Assembly: GCA_903877125.1 (NCBI GenBank)
Contig: CAIRCM010000045.1
Span: 1-32,776 of the forward strand
Source: an uncultured Acetobacteraceae bacterium
GTDB taxonomy: Bacteria > Pseudomonadota > Alphaproteobacteria > Acetobacterales > Acetobacteraceae
Reading direction: 5' to 3'
DNA length: 32,776 bases
Both the position numbers and the translations under genes were made by a program. Below, piece by piece: positions 1 through 8,757 of this stretch. How positions within the stretch are numbered: the stretch's first letter is position 1; each line of letters starts with the position of its first letter. A model generated the notes under the pieces. It was not told the DNA's origin. It searched no databases and worked only from the letters and a program-made list of their open reading frames with translations.

Positions 1-114
1 GAGACCGAAGCCCGCTACTGGCTGGCCGGCAACCTCTGCCGCTGCACGGGCTACGACAAAGTCATCCGCGCCGTCATGGATGCCGCCGCCGTCATGCGAG
101 GGGAGACCGTCTAA
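1..114 (+). CDS. (2Fe-2S)-binding small subunit of a xanthine dehydrogenase/CoxS-type enzyme (3' end only)
   Basis: Only the last 37 codons are inside the window; the reading frame is open from base 1 and ends at TAA 112-114. The visible tail contains LAGNLCRCTGY, the C-terminal Cys-x-Cys ligand pair of the second [2Fe-2S] cluster in the small subunit of molybdenum hydroxylases, followed by the usual helix. This subunit passes electrons from the molybdenum cofactor site to the FAD subunit. Its stop codon directly abuts the ATG of the CoxL-like gene at 115, so the two are clearly one operon. The FAD (CoxM-like) subunit is not seen on this side and may lie upstream of the window. Confidence 0.9.
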   Translation, partial: ETEARYWLAGNLCRCTGYDKVIRAVMDAAAVMRGETV

Positions 115-2382
115 ATGAACTACATCTCCAGCGACCTGAAGGTCGTCGGGACCCGCCCCATCCGGCCGGATGGGGTGGACAAGGTCACGGGCCGCGCGGT
201 TTTCGCCGCCGACACCCGCGCCTCCGGCATGCTGTGGGGCAAAATCCTCCGCTCCCCGCACGCCCATGCGCGCATCCTGTCGATCGATACCTCCAAGGCT
301 GAAGCCCTCAAGGGCGTTCATGCCGTGGTGACGTCGAAAGATTTCCCGGAAATCGCTTCGGAAGAAGCGTTCGTCGGCGAAGGCCCGATGAACTTCCGTG
401 ACCTGTCGACCAACATCATGGCTCGTGGCAAGGCGCTGTACGAGGGTCACGCCCTCGCCGCCGTCGCCGCGACCACCCAGGCGATCGCCGATGAGGCGCT
501 GGCCCTGATCGAGGTGAAATACGAAGTCCTGCCCCATGTCATCGACGTCGAAGACGCGATGAAGGACGACGCCCCGGTTCTGCACGACGACATGTTCACC
601 GCCGGCGTGAACCCGAAACCGGCCAAGCCGTCCAACATCGCGAAGGTCGTCACCTTCAAGAAGGGCGACGTCGAGGCTGGCTTCAAAGACGCCGAAGTCG
701 TCTTCGAGGGCAGCTACACCACCAAGCCGGTGCATCAGGCCTACATCGAGCCGCATGCCTGCCTCGCGACCTATGCCCCGGACGGGCAGGTCACGATCCA
801 TGCGTCCAGCCAGGGTCACTTCATGATCCGCGCCTACACGGCGAAGCTGCTCGGCATCGACATGGCGAACATCCGTGTGAACCCGGCCGAAATCGGCGGC
901 GGCTTCGGCGGCAAGACGCTGATCTACTTGGAACCCGTTGCCGTCGCGCTGTCGCGCAAGGCCGGAAAATCCGTGAAGATGCAGATGACGCGGGAAGAAG
1001 TGTTCCGCGGTTCCGGCCCGACCTCCGGCGCGGCCGTCACCGTGAAGCTCGGCGCCAAGAAGGACGGCACCATCGTCGCCGCTCAGCAAGTGCTGAAATT
1101 CCAGGCCGGTGCCTTCGCCGGCTCGCCGATCGGGCCGGGCTGCATGAGCGGCTTTGCACTCTATGACATCCCGAACATCGATTTGCTCGGCTACGATGTC
1201 GTGTCCAACCGCCCGAAGGTCGCTGCCTATCGTGCCCCCGGCGCGCCGATCAGCTCCTTCGCGGTGGAATGCGCCGTGGACGATCTCGCCCGCAAGCTGG
1301 GCATGGACCCGTTGACCCTGCGTGAGAAAAACGCCGCCGTCAACGGAACCAAGACCCACTACGGCCCGACCCACACCAACATCGGCTACACGCAGGTGCT
1401 GGAAGCGGCCAAGGCCCATCCGCATTGGAAGGCGCCGATCGCCGAAGGCCATGGACGCGGTCTCGCCGCGGGCTTCTGGTTCAACATCGGCGGTGAATCC
1501 TCGGCCACCGTGCACATCAACGAAGACGGCACCGTCATGGTCGCCACCGGCAGCCCCGACATCGGTGGCTCCCGCGCTTCGATGGGCATGATGGCGGCGG
1601 AAGTCCTCGGCATCCCCGTGTCCAAGGTGAAGGCCATCGTCGCCGACACCGCCTCCATCGGCTTCACCTTCCTCACCGGCGGCTCGCGCGTGACGTTCGC
1701 CACCGGCATGGCGGTGACGCAGGCAACCGAAAAGGTGGTGGACCAACTGAAGGCCCGCGCCGCCCAGACCTGGGACATCCCGGTCGACGCCGTCGAATGG
1801 AAAGACGGCAAAGCCTATCCCGCCGGCACCAACGCCGGCGCGTTCGAGCCGTTGGACCTCGCGGCGATCGCCCTGAAGCAAGGCCGGACCGGTGGTCCGA
1901 TCAACGCGGAAGTGTCGGTCAACGCGCAGGGCGCCGGTGCGGGCTTTGGTGCTCATATCTGCGACGTGAAGGTCGACAAAGAGACCGGTCATGTCGAGAT
2001 CGTGCGCTACACCGCGATCCAGGACGTCGGTAAGGCGATCCATCCGTCGTATGTGGAAGGCCAGATCCAAGGCGGTGCCGCGCAAGGCATCGGCTGGGCG
2101 CTGAGCGAAGAATACATCTACAACGACAAAGGCCAGATGGAAAATCCGGGCTTCCTCGACTACCGCTGCCCGGTTGCCTCCGATTTGCCGATGATCGAGG
2201 CTGTGCTGGTCGAAGTCCCGAACCCGCGCCACCCCTTCGGTGCACGTGGCGTCGGCGAGGTGCCGATCATCCCGCCGATGGCCGCGATTTCCAACGCCAT
2301 CAAATCCGCCATCGGCGTCCGTATGGAACATCTGCCGATGTCTCCGCCTAAGGTCCGCGCGGCTATCGACGCTGCCGGCTAA
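115..2382 (+). CDS. xanthine dehydrogenase family protein, molybdopterin-binding subunit (CoxL-like)
   Basis: This 755-residue protein is the large catalytic subunit of a molybdenum hydroxylase, where substrate is hydroxylated with water-derived oxygen at the molybdopterin centre. The N-terminal hammerhead domain (about residues 20-140) includes the ALYEGHALAAVAA segment, and the cofactor-binding domain carries GGGFGGK at 261-267. A C-terminal GARGVGE places the conserved catalytic glutamate at about E715. The loop that reads AYRCSFR in true aerobic CO dehydrogenase is AYRAPGAP here (371-378), so this is not a form I CO dehydrogenase; the substrate is unknown, perhaps an aldehyde, an N-heterocycle or another small carbonyl compound. 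ATG 115 follows the small-subunit stop with no gap. A MoaD-like gene starts two bases after its stop. Confidence 0.92.
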   Translation: MNYISSDLKVVGTRPIRPDGVDKVTGRAVFAADTRASGMLWGKILRSPHAHARILSIDTSKAEALKGVHAVVTSKDFPEIASEEAFVGEGPMNFRDLSTNIMARGKALYEGHALAAVAATTQAIADEALALIEVKYEVLPHVIDVEDAMKDDAPVLHDDMFTAGVNPKPAKPSNIAKVVTFKKGDVEAGFKDAEVVFEGSYTTKPVHQAYIEPHACLATYAPDGQVTIHASSQGHFMIRAYTAKLLGIDMANIRVNPAEIGGGFGGKTLIYLEPVAVALSRKAGKSVKMQMTREEVFRGSGPTSGAAVTVKLGAKKDGTIVAAQQVLKFQAGAFAGSPIGPGCMSGFALYDIPNIDLLGYDVVSNRPKVAAYRAPGAPISSFAVECAVDDLARKLGMDPLTLREKNAAVNGTKTHYGPTHTNIGYTQVLEAAKAHPHWKAPIAEGHGRGLAAGFWFNIGGESSATVHINEDGTVMVATGSPDIGGSRASMGMMAAEVLGIPVSKVKAIVADTASIGFTFLTGGSRVTFATGMAVTQATEKVVDQLKARAAQTWDIPVDAVEWKDGKAYPAGTNAGAFEPLDLAAIALKQGRTGGPINAEVSVNAQGAGAGFGAHICDVKVDKETGHVEIVRYTAIQDVGKAIHPSYVEGQIQGGAAQGIGWALSEEYIYNDKGQMENPGFLDYRCPVASDLPMIEAVLVEVPNPRHPFGARGVGEVPIIPPMAAISNAIKSAIGVRMEHLPMSPPKVRAAIDAAG

Positions 2383-2383
2383 C

Positions 2384-2635
2384 GTGCCCAAAGTCGTCCT
2401 CTCCTCGGGCTCGGCATCCCTCGGTCTCACCGGCGGCGTGACCGAGTTCGAGGTGGAGGCGACCAGCTTCCGCCGCCTGATCCTCGAACTGGAAAGACGC
2501 TTTCCAGGGCTGGGCAATCAGGTGGAGGAAAGCATGGCCGTCGCGATCGACGGCGAAATTTATCAGGATGCGTATTCGGCCGAACTTCGGCCCGGCAGCG
2601 AGATTGTGCTGATCCCCAAAATCGGTGGCGGTTAG
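2384..2635 (+). CDS. MoaD/ThiS-family ubiquitin-like small protein
   Basis: This 83-residue protein starts at GTG 2384, one base after the stop of the CoxL-like gene; a longer in-frame extension upstream lies wholly inside that gene and is rejected. It has the beta-grasp pattern of the MoaD/ThiS family and ends in IPKIGGG, the C-terminal Gly-Gly tail that is adenylated and thiocarboxylated in sulfur-carrier proteins. MoaD delivers sulfur to the molybdopterin dithiolene, and the location right behind a molybdopterin enzyme subunit suggests a role in making or sulfurating that enzyme's cofactor. No MoaE, MoeB or XdhC homologue is nearby, so the partner is unknown. The family call rests on the tail, size and hydrophobic pattern. 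Confidence 0.78.
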   Translation: MPKVVLSSGSASLGLTGGVTEFEVEATSFRRLILELERRFPGLGNQVEESMAVAIDGEIYQDAYSAELRPGSEIVLIPKIGGG

Positions 2636-2905
2636 ACGACCTCCGAACCTTAATAAATTCCATCGCAGCCCCTTCCCCGCGGTTCGCGGATCGGACTCGA
2701 TTCAGGGATTGTGCGAGATACGATAATCGCGATAGTTGTTGCACGCCGTGCCACGCAGCCGCGGCTGGTGCACGGCCGAACACGAGGCTAAGCCTTAGGC
2801 ACGGGGCGGCGGAAAATTTGCGTCGCCTTTGGTGTCGATGGCTGCGACTTGATGCCTGTCGCGTCCGATCTCGAAAGATTTGATCTTCGATGAAAGGCCT
2901 GAACA
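2636..2905. other. intergenic region, no gene seen
   Basis: These 270 bases separate the MoaD-like gene from the sulfotransferase. They are visibly more A/T-rich than the flanking operon and hold no convincing ORF. A short hairpin (CCGCG/CGCGG around 2679-2691) and a GATAAT hexamer near 2720 could belong to a terminator and a promoter, but neither has clear companion elements. A GAAAGG ribosome-binding site lies just before the ATG at 2906. Confidence 0.5.
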
Positions 2906-4078
2906 ATGTCAATTGAGGGCCATGTGGATGAGGTTTCCCACGCACAGGTGCGGGGGTGGGCGATTCAACCGCGATCCAGCGCTCCGGCAACAATCCAAGT
3001 CGTTGTGAACGGACATCTGCACGGAACCTGTGTTGCCGATGGCATCCGAGAGGGGCTGGGCGAGTTCATCGGTCAGCCCGGCGACGATGCGCATGCGTTC
3101 GAATATGAATTCCGGCCGGCACTTTCCATGTACCGGGAACATCGATTGGAAATCCGGAATGCGGCGACAAATCGGTTACTCCCATCTGGCGCCCGGACGA
3201 TTCATGTGATCCATGCGGCGCGTGGGATGCTCGCGCCAATCCTGATAACATCGCGCGGGCGCACCGGAACAACTTATCTGATGAAGCATCTGTTGGCCCA
3301 TCCGGAGGTCGAGGTGGCCGATACATATCCATTTGAAATCGAACTCATGACATATTATGTCAGTGCCTTGAACGTCCTGCTGGCGCCGCGGTTCGACGGT
3401 ACGCAGGACGAACCGGACATGGCGGCAGCCGCGGAAGAAATGTGCCGGATTGGCAGAAACCCGTGGAACCGGCCAGCATTGCACCAGACCATCGGCGGTG
3501 AGGAACTGGAGCGAATGTTTTCCGAATCCATACCGCTGCGTCTGTCGTCGCTATTCCGGAACATAATCCTGGATTACTATGGCATCGTGGCCAGGAAGAT
3601 GGAGAAGCGGCGCGCCCGTTTCCTTGCCGAAAAATGCGGCCTGGGCGAAAACACACGTCAAGGCATACGGGGACTGATGGGTGAGGTTAAAGAGATCGTC
3701 CTTGTTCGAGACCCTCGGGATTTCTTCTGCTCCGCCAAAGCGTTCTGGCGTTGGACCGGCGAAGAAATTCTGGCGATGATGGACGATGTTTTTGGTTTCT
3801 ATGCCCAACTGGCGGCTCGGACCGAGCATGATACCCTCTTGGTTCGATACGAGGATCTGATCGAGGGCCCAAAGGATACCCTCGGTCGAATTGGCAATTT
3901 CGTCGGTTTGACCGAGGAGTGTCCCGAGCAGGAGGCGACCGAACTGTTTCATCGCCACGGCACGAGCGCCAGTCCCGGGGCATCCATCGGACGGTGGCGT
4001 CGGGAAATGACGGCGGCTGACACCGAGCATTGCAAACGTCGGTTCGGTCTGTTTATGGAGCAGTTTGGTTATGTTTGA
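2906..4078 (+). CDS. sulfotransferase family protein with N-terminal beta-sandwich-like domain
   Basis: This is a 390-residue protein. The C-terminal two thirds is a PAPS-dependent sulfotransferase. The 5'-phosphosulfate loop is TSRGRTGTTYLMKHLL near residues 115-130, and the 3'-phosphate-binding segment is LVRDPRDFFCSAKAFW at about 266-281, with R268 and S276 in the expected places. Residues 1-100 contain a VDEVSHAQVRGWA segment and alternating strands, resembling the beta-sandwich modules fused to bacterial glycosyl- and sulfotransferases. The likely role is sulfation of a surface glycan or small metabolite; the acceptor cannot be read from sequence. GAAAGG eight bases upstream supports ATG 2906. 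Codons such as ATA, TTT and TAT are more frequent than in neighbouring genes, hinting at acquisition from outside. Confidence 0.82.
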   Translation: MSIEGHVDEVSHAQVRGWAIQPRSSAPATIQVVVNGHLHGTCVADGIREGLGEFIGQPGDDAHAFEYEFRPALSMYREHRLEIRNAATNRLLPSGARTIHVIHAARGMLAPILITSRGRTGTTYLMKHLLAHPEVEVADTYPFEIELMTYYVSALNVLLAPRFDGTQDEPDMAAAAEEMCRIGRNPWNRPALHQTIGGEELERMFSESIPLRLSSLFRNIILDYYGIVARKMEKRRARFLAEKCGLGENTRQGIRGLMGEVKEIVLVRDPRDFFCSAKAFWRWTGEEILAMMDDVFGFYAQLAARTEHDTLLVRYEDLIEGPKDTLGRIGNFVGLTEECPEQEATELFHRHGTSASPGASIGRWRREMTAADTEHCKRRFGLFMEQFGYV

Positions 4079-4174
4079 CCACCGCTTGGAGTCGATCGCA
4101 CGAAGTAACCGCGGGGGAGATGTTTAAATTTAATTCCTGAATCTCGCGGAAATTGGCTGTTGCTCGCCCGTGAC

Positions 4175-5476
4175 ATGTCTATACATGACCGGGGGTTGCA
4201 TTCTCCTGCCCAATTGGCTCACATGGCGTCGATGGGTTCGATCCCAGCAAATAGATCGCAGTTACGACGCAGGATGGGGCGAGCCAGTTCATTGAGCACA
4301 CAAGCAGAGCCAGGGTTGACGATCGACTTCGGCACCTTGGGCAATAGCCGGGAATACCTGGGGAATGGCTGGGCACTCGCAGAACCCGATTTTACCTGGG
4401 CCATTGGCATGGAAAGCGAAATCCGTGTCCGCGAACTGCCGCGCGCCGGCGATTTGTTGCTGACCCTGGACGTGGTGCCCTTCGTGCGACCTCCAGAATT
4501 GCCGTCGCAGCGCCTGATCGTGTCGGTGAACGGTCTCGTTCTGGGTTCCAGCGTTCTACGGCGCCCGACTCTGCTCGGCTATCGCATCCCGGCTGACGCC
4601 TTGTCGGCATCGGGCGGACTGGCGATTGTGCTACAGCACCCCGATGCCGCGCGGCCAGCGGAGTTCGAAGTCAGCAGCGATCGGCGGATGCTGACTTTCG
4701 CGGTCTCGCAGGCGCGGATATATCGGTCGTCGCCCGTATCGTTCGTCGCCGGCCTGATGATCAACGGGCAGGAACGGCCCAGTCTTGGCGGACGACGGCC
4801 GAGCGACATAACGGGCTGGGTCATGGCCCGAACCGGCCTCAGCCCGCGCGATCTGGCGTTTCGGTTCGAAAGTATCGGTGAAAACTGCGAATTCGGCCTG
4901 GTTCAGCGTGGCTGCGATGCCGAGCCTTTGGGGCTGCTGCGGTTTTCCAGCATTTTCCTGCGTCCGCTGATCCGTGGGCTCGACGACCGGTTTGAAGGTC
5001 TGGGCAATGCTGCCAGCATCGAACCGCGCTATGAAAACGACGAATATATGATCTACGAAAAGGTCTACGGCCTCGTCTATCACAGCTTTGTCCGCGAAGG
5101 GGAGCGCGACGTTGATCGTCTGCGCGAGCAGGAGGCAATCCGGCTAAAGTTTCTTCGCCGAAAATTTCTTGAGGAACTCGAAACGGGGGGCAAGATTTTC
5201 GTCTACAAAGGCGGCGCCACGATCTCGGATGAGGAGATACTGCCGCTCCATTTGGCGCTGCGACGCTATGCCGACAATACGTTGCTCTGGGTCGTGCCCG
5301 CCGAACGGGACCGGCCGCCAGGCAGCGTGGAGATGGTTTTGCCCGGATTGCTGAAAGCCTATATCGACCGCTTCGCGCCGGACGATAATGCACATGATTT
5401 CTCGTTCGACGGCTGGATGCGGGTTTGCGGCAATGCTTTGGTGCTCGCGAATGTCGGGAAAGACGAAGCACGATGA
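4175..5476 (+). CDS. two-domain protein: N-terminal beta-sandwich plus DUF1796-like (papain-like) C-terminal domain
   Basis: The protein is 433 residues from ATG 4175; a TTG at 4160 and ATGs at 4223 and 4274 are alternative starts and none has a strong ribosome-binding site. Residues about 45-185 form a strand-rich module with LGNSREYLGNGW, a pattern seen in modules attached to bacterial surface-glycan enzymes. Residues about 225-425 begin with FESIGENCEFGLVQR, followed by VYHSF near 301 and a basic helix ending FLRRKFLEEL, then KIFVYKGG. The order S-x-G-x-N-C, H, RR-helix, hydrophobic strand resembles DUF1796 papain-like proteins, which would make C238 and H303 candidate active-site residues. 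No signal peptide or membrane segment is seen. The stop overlaps the next gene by four bases. Confidence 0.6.
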   Translation: MSIHDRGLHSPAQLAHMASMGSIPANRSQLRRRMGRASSLSTQAEPGLTIDFGTLGNSREYLGNGWALAEPDFTWAIGMESEIRVRELPRAGDLLLTLDVVPFVRPPELPSQRLIVSVNGLVLGSSVLRRPTLLGYRIPADALSASGGLAIVLQHPDAARPAEFEVSSDRRMLTFAVSQARIYRSSPVSFVAGLMINGQERPSLGGRRPSDITGWVMARTGLSPRDLAFRFESIGENCEFGLVQRGCDAEPLGLLRFSSIFLRPLIRGLDDRFEGLGNAASIEPRYENDEYMIYEKVYGLVYHSFVREGERDVDRLREQEAIRLKFLRRKFLEELETGGKIFVYKGGATISDEEILPLHLALRRYADNTLLWVVPAERDRPPGSVEMVLPGLLKAYIDRFAPDDNAHDFSFDGWMRVCGNALVLANVGKDEAR

Positions 5477-6123
5477 CGGAACGGGCCAAACCCTCGGTGT
5501 TGCTGTACGACTGGGATAACACCCTGGTCGACGGATGGGCCGGGATCGCCGGGGCGTTGAACGCGACCTTCGCTGCGTTCGATAAGCCGCTCTGGACGGT
5601 CGAGGACACGAAAAACCGCGTCCGGGTCTCCCTGCGTGAAAGCTTTCCGCCGATGTTCGGCGACCGCTGGGAAGAAGCCCGCGACATTTTTTATGCCGCG
5701 TTCAATGAACGGCACCTCGAATTCGTCCGGCCGATGCCCGGCGCGGCCGATGCGCTGACCGCTGCCAGTGCCTGGCCCCAGGGCATCGTGTCCAACAAAG
5801 CCGGCGGCTTCCTCCGCGCCGAGGTGACGCATCTTGGCTGGGAGCCGCATTTTCAGGCGGTGGTGGGCGCTGGCGATGCCGCCGCGGACAAGCCCAGCCC
5901 CGCACCGATCCTGATGGCGTTGGAGCAGATGGGCCACGCCGCCGATAAAAACGTATGGTATCTGGGCGATACGGCGCTCGATATGGTGGCCGCGCGCGCC
6001 GCCGGGGTTACCGCGGTGCTGGTCGGCGACGCGTCTCATGACGGGGGTGTTGAACACGCGGCCCCCGATATCCATTTCCTTTCCGCATACCACCTCGCCG
6101 CCGAACTTCGCTTGCTAGTCTGA
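5473..6123 (+). CDS. HAD-family phosphatase (phosphoglycolate phosphatase-like)
   Basis: This 216-residue protein has all four HAD motifs: LLYDWDNTLVD with nucleophile D13 and acid/base D15, GIVSNK with S107, K140 in DKPSP, and WYLGDTALD with D166 and D170. An alpha-helical cap between motifs I and II fits subclass I enzymes such as Gph. The substrate is a small phosphate ester that cannot be named. The ATG at 5473 overlaps the TGA of the preceding gene (ATGA), so it is probably translated by coupling; an upstream in-frame start would lie deep inside that gene. The next gene, hfq, begins 89 bases downstream. Confidence 0.85.
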   Translation: MTERAKPSVLLYDWDNTLVDGWAGIAGALNATFAAFDKPLWTVEDTKNRVRVSLRESFPPMFGDRWEEARDIFYAAFNERHLEFVRPMPGAADALTAASAWPQGIVSNKAGGFLRAEVTHLGWEPHFQAVVGAGDAAADKPSPAPILMALEQMGHAADKNVWYLGDTALDMVAARAAGVTAVLVGDASHDGGVEHAAPDIHFLSAYHLAAELRLLV

Positions 6124-6212
6124 TGGGGTGCGATGTTAGACTGCGCCATGCGGCGGCCCAGCCACGAGCCGTCGCGAGACCGCCGTAAAGGCTAACAAGA
6201 AGGACATCTCCA

Positions 6213-6503
6213 GTGGCCAACGAAAAGGCGCAAAACGTTCAGGATGTCTTCCTGAACCATGTGCGGAAAAGCAAAACACCGGTGACGGTGTTCCTGGTGA
6301 ACGGGGTCAAACTGCAGGGGATTATTACCTGGTTCGACAATTTTTCCGTTCTGCTCCGTCGCGACGGGCACACGCAGCTCGTCTACAAGCATGCGATCAG
6401 CACGGTCATGCCTGGCGCACCCATCATGTTGTTCGATCCCGCCAGTGTGCCCGCCGCCCCCGGCGCAACCAGGGAAATGAGTTCTGCCGCCAGTGACGGC
6501 TGA
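6213..6503 (+). CDS. hfq: RNA chaperone Hfq
   Basis: This 96-residue protein is the hexameric Sm-like RNA chaperone that pairs small RNAs with mRNAs. The Sm1 region (residues about 9-50) includes [22 protein letters not shown] and [15 protein letters not shown]; Sm2 is [13 protein letters not shown] with the conserved YKHA core. The tail after residue 70 is short and rich in Ala/Pro/Ser. Translation starts at GTG 6213, nine bases after AAGAAGGA. The 3' end overlaps the start of hflX, the classic hfq-hflX order of proteobacteria. Confidence 0.97.
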   Translation: MANEKAQNVQDVFLNHVRKSKTPVTVFLVNGVKLQGIITWFDNFSVLLRRDGHTQLVYKHAISTVMPGAPIMLFDPASVPAAPGATREMSSAASDG

Positions 6504-7875
6504 TCCATCGGATGGACCGTTCCCGGAAGATGGGGACGGGATCGGCGAAGCATGGAGCACCGACGATGCGGGACCAACGCGCGCGGCGGTGATCCTGCCG
6601 TGGAGCCGGTTCGAACATGCCAGCGCCAGCCAAAACCTGGGGACCCAGGACTCCGGCGGGCTCAACCGCCCGCGTGCGGCCGAAGCCAGGCTCGCCGAAG
6701 CCGTTGGTCTGTGCGCCTCCATCGGCTTGGTGGTGGTGCACGACGCGATCCTGCCGCTCCGCATCCGCCGCCCCTCCACCCTGCTTGGCGAAGGACAGGT
6801 CTCCAGCCAGGGCCGCGAACTGGCGCGCCACCATGTGACCGTCGCGATCGTGGACGCGATGCTGACCCCTGTGCAGCAGCGCAATCTCGAACGCGCATGG
6901 GGCTGCAAGGTCATCGACCGCACCGGCCTTATCCTCGACATCTTCGGCGAACGCGCTGCCACCAAGGAAGGTACGCTCCAGGTCGAACTGGCGCATCTTG
7001 AGTACCAACGCTCCCGTCTCGTACGGTCATGGACCCACTTGGAACGCCAGCGCGGCGGCTTCGGCTTCCTTGGCGGACCCGGCGAAACCCAGATCGAGGC
7101 CGACCGGCGGTTGATCGACGAACGACTCGTGCGCCTGAAAAAAGACCTGGAGCAGGTCCGCCGCACCCGCGGCCTGCACCGGTCGGCCCGCAAGAGGGTG
7201 CCGTTCCCGGTCGTCGCACTCGTCGGTTACACCAACGCCGGCAAATCCACCTTGTTCAACGCCCTGACAGGGGCCGAGGTGATGGCCAAGGATCAACTTT
7301 TCGCGACCCTCGATCCGACCATGCGCGGCCTGCGCCTGCCATCCGGCCGACGGGTGATCCTGTCCGACACCGTCGGCTTTATCAGCGAATTGCCGCACGA
7401 ACTGGTCGAGGCCTTCAGGGCAACGCTGGAGGAAGTGGCGCAGGCCGACATCATCCTCCACGTACGCGATGCCGCCCATCCGGACTCCGCCGCGCAACGT
7501 GCCGACGTGATGAAAGTGCTGGACGACATGGTCGCCGATGGCGCCCTGGACGACGCTTGGCCTTCCCGCACGATCGAGGTGCTGAACAAGGCCGATCTGC
7601 TCGGCGGCGTCGAAGGGGTGTCGGCCCGGCCCGGCGCCGTGGCGGTGTCCGCGATCACCGGCGACGGCTTATCCGCTTTGGTGCGGGCGATCGACGCCCG
7701 TATCGCCGAGGGCATGGAAACCGCCACCTACGACATCCCACCCGAGGATGGCGCCAGCCTCGCCTGGCTCTACCAGCACGGGGAAGTCGTGACCCGCTCC
7801 GATGCGGATACCGCCGTGCGCGTGACCGTACGCCTTCTGCCCGCCGACCGCGCCCGGTTCGAACGCCGAGCATGA
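6493..7875 (+). CDS. hflX: GTPase HflX
   Basis: This 460-residue protein is a translation-factor-class GTPase that binds the 50S subunit and splits stalled or stressed ribosomes. It has the N-terminal HflX domain with the [15 protein letters not shown] signature (about 188-202), then a G domain with Walker [10 protein letters not shown] (245-253), DTVGF (292-296), NKAD (365-368) and VSAITGDG. The start is GTG 6493, inside the last codons of hfq. No ATG occurs in frame before the conserved domain, and the 11-base overlap suggests translational coupling. The first 30 residues are acidic and not conserved in the family as I know it. The stop overlaps the next gene by four bases. Confidence 0.96.
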   Translation: MTADPSDGPFPEDGDGIGEAWSTDDAGPTRAAVILPWSRFEHASASQNLGTQDSGGLNRPRAAEARLAEAVGLCASIGLVVVHDAILPLRIRRPSTLLGEGQVSSQGRELARHHVTVAIVDAMLTPVQQRNLERAWGCKVIDRTGLILDIFGERAATKEGTLQVELAHLEYQRSRLVRSWTHLERQRGGFGFLGGPGETQIEADRRLIDERLVRLKKDLEQVRRTRGLHRSARKRVPFPVVALVGYTNAGKSTLFNALTGAEVMAKDQLFATLDPTMRGLRLPSGRRVILSDTVGFISELPHELVEAFRATLEEVAQADIILHVRDAAHPDSAAQRADVMKVLDDMVADGALDDAWPSRTIEVLNKADLLGGVEGVSARPGAVAVSAITGDGLSALVRAIDARIAEGMETATYDIPPEDGASLAWLYQHGEVVTRSDADTAVRVTVRLLPADRARFERRA

Positions 7876-8696
7876 GCCTGTCCGCGCACCAGCTCGCCGA
7901 TATCGACGCGCTGGTGCGCGACACCGCGCGGCGGGAGATCATGCCGCTGTTCCGTAACCTCGGATCCGGCAGTGTGCACATGAAAACCGGCCCTCAGGAC
8001 CTCGTCACCGACGCTGATGAGGCCGCTGAACGCCGTATCACCGCGGGCCTGCGCGCGATGTTCCCCAACTGCGCGGTGGTGGGGGAAGAAGCCGCGTCTG
8101 CCGACCCAACCCTGCTGTCCGTCCTCGCCGATGCGGACCTCGCCTTCGTCGTCGATCCCATCGACGGCACCTTCAATTTCGCCTCGGGCCTACCTTTGTT
8201 TGGCACGATGATCGCCGCCATTGCCCGGGGCGAGGTGATTGCCAGTGTCATTCACGACCCCGTCGGCAACGATTCGGCACTGGCGCTGCGCGGGGAGGGG
8301 GCCTGGATCGAAGCCGCCACCGGCGGTCGCCGCGATCTGCGGGTCAAAGCCCCGGTGCCGGTCGCGGAAATGGCCGGCAACCTGTCCTGGCGCTTCCTGC
8401 CCGAGGCCGATCGTGCCAAGGTCTGTGCCAACCTGCCCAAGGTCGCCGGTTCCTGGGACTACCGCTGCTCCGCACACGAATGCCGCATGTTGGCCGATGG
8501 ACATTGCGATTTTCTGTTCTTCTACCGCCTCTACCCCTGGGACCATGCCCCCGGCTGGCTCCTGCACCAGGAAGCCGGAGGCTACGCCGCCCAATTCGAC
8601 GGCCGCCCCTACAACCCCACGAGAACCGACGGCGGCCTGATCTGTGCCACCGATCGGGAAGCCTGGCAGGCGCTGCGGGAGACGCTGCTGGGGTAG
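7872..8696 (+). CDS. inositol monophosphatase family protein
   Basis: This 274-residue Mg2+-dependent phosphatase has the family motifs: GEE at 71-73, DPIDGTFNF from 95 (metal ligands D95 and D98), and WDHAPG with D224. Members act on inositol phosphates, histidinol phosphate or 3'-phosphoadenosine 5'-phosphate. The short length and WDHAPGWLL ending fit a generic SuhB/HisN-like enzyme, and the exact substrate is open. ATG 7872 overlaps the hflX stop (ATGA). A much longer frame upstream in the same phase is a shadow of hflX. PAP removal would connect to the sulfotransferase at 2906, but that is only a possibility. Confidence 0.88.
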   Translation: MSLSAHQLADIDALVRDTARREIMPLFRNLGSGSVHMKTGPQDLVTDADEAAERRITAGLRAMFPNCAVVGEEAASADPTLLSVLADADLAFVVDPIDGTFNFASGLPLFGTMIAAIARGEVIASVIHDPVGNDSALALRGEGAWIEAATGGRRDLRVKAPVPVAEMAGNLSWRFLPEADRAKVCANLPKVAGSWDYRCSAHECRMLADGHCDFLFFYRLYPWDHAPGWLLHQEAGGYAAQFDGRPYNPTRTDGGLICATDREAWQALRETLLG

Positions 8697-8757
8697 TCAG
8701 GCTTGACCGGGCGGCGGCAGTCGTTGCAATGTCGTCGCAGCCACGGCGGACCGGTCG

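Noticed and set aside
115-2382. Aerobic CO dehydrogenase large subunit
   Set aside because: The AYRCSFR active-site loop is absent (AYRAPGAP instead).
2636-2905. Small RNA or riboswitch in the gap before the sulfotransferase
   Set aside because: Only short, isolated hairpins are visible, with no recognised aptamer core or terminator.
7029-7871. Extended start for the inositol monophosphatase gene
   Set aside because: The extension is an Arg/Pro-rich shadow of hflX; the ATGA overlap at 7872 is the natural start.
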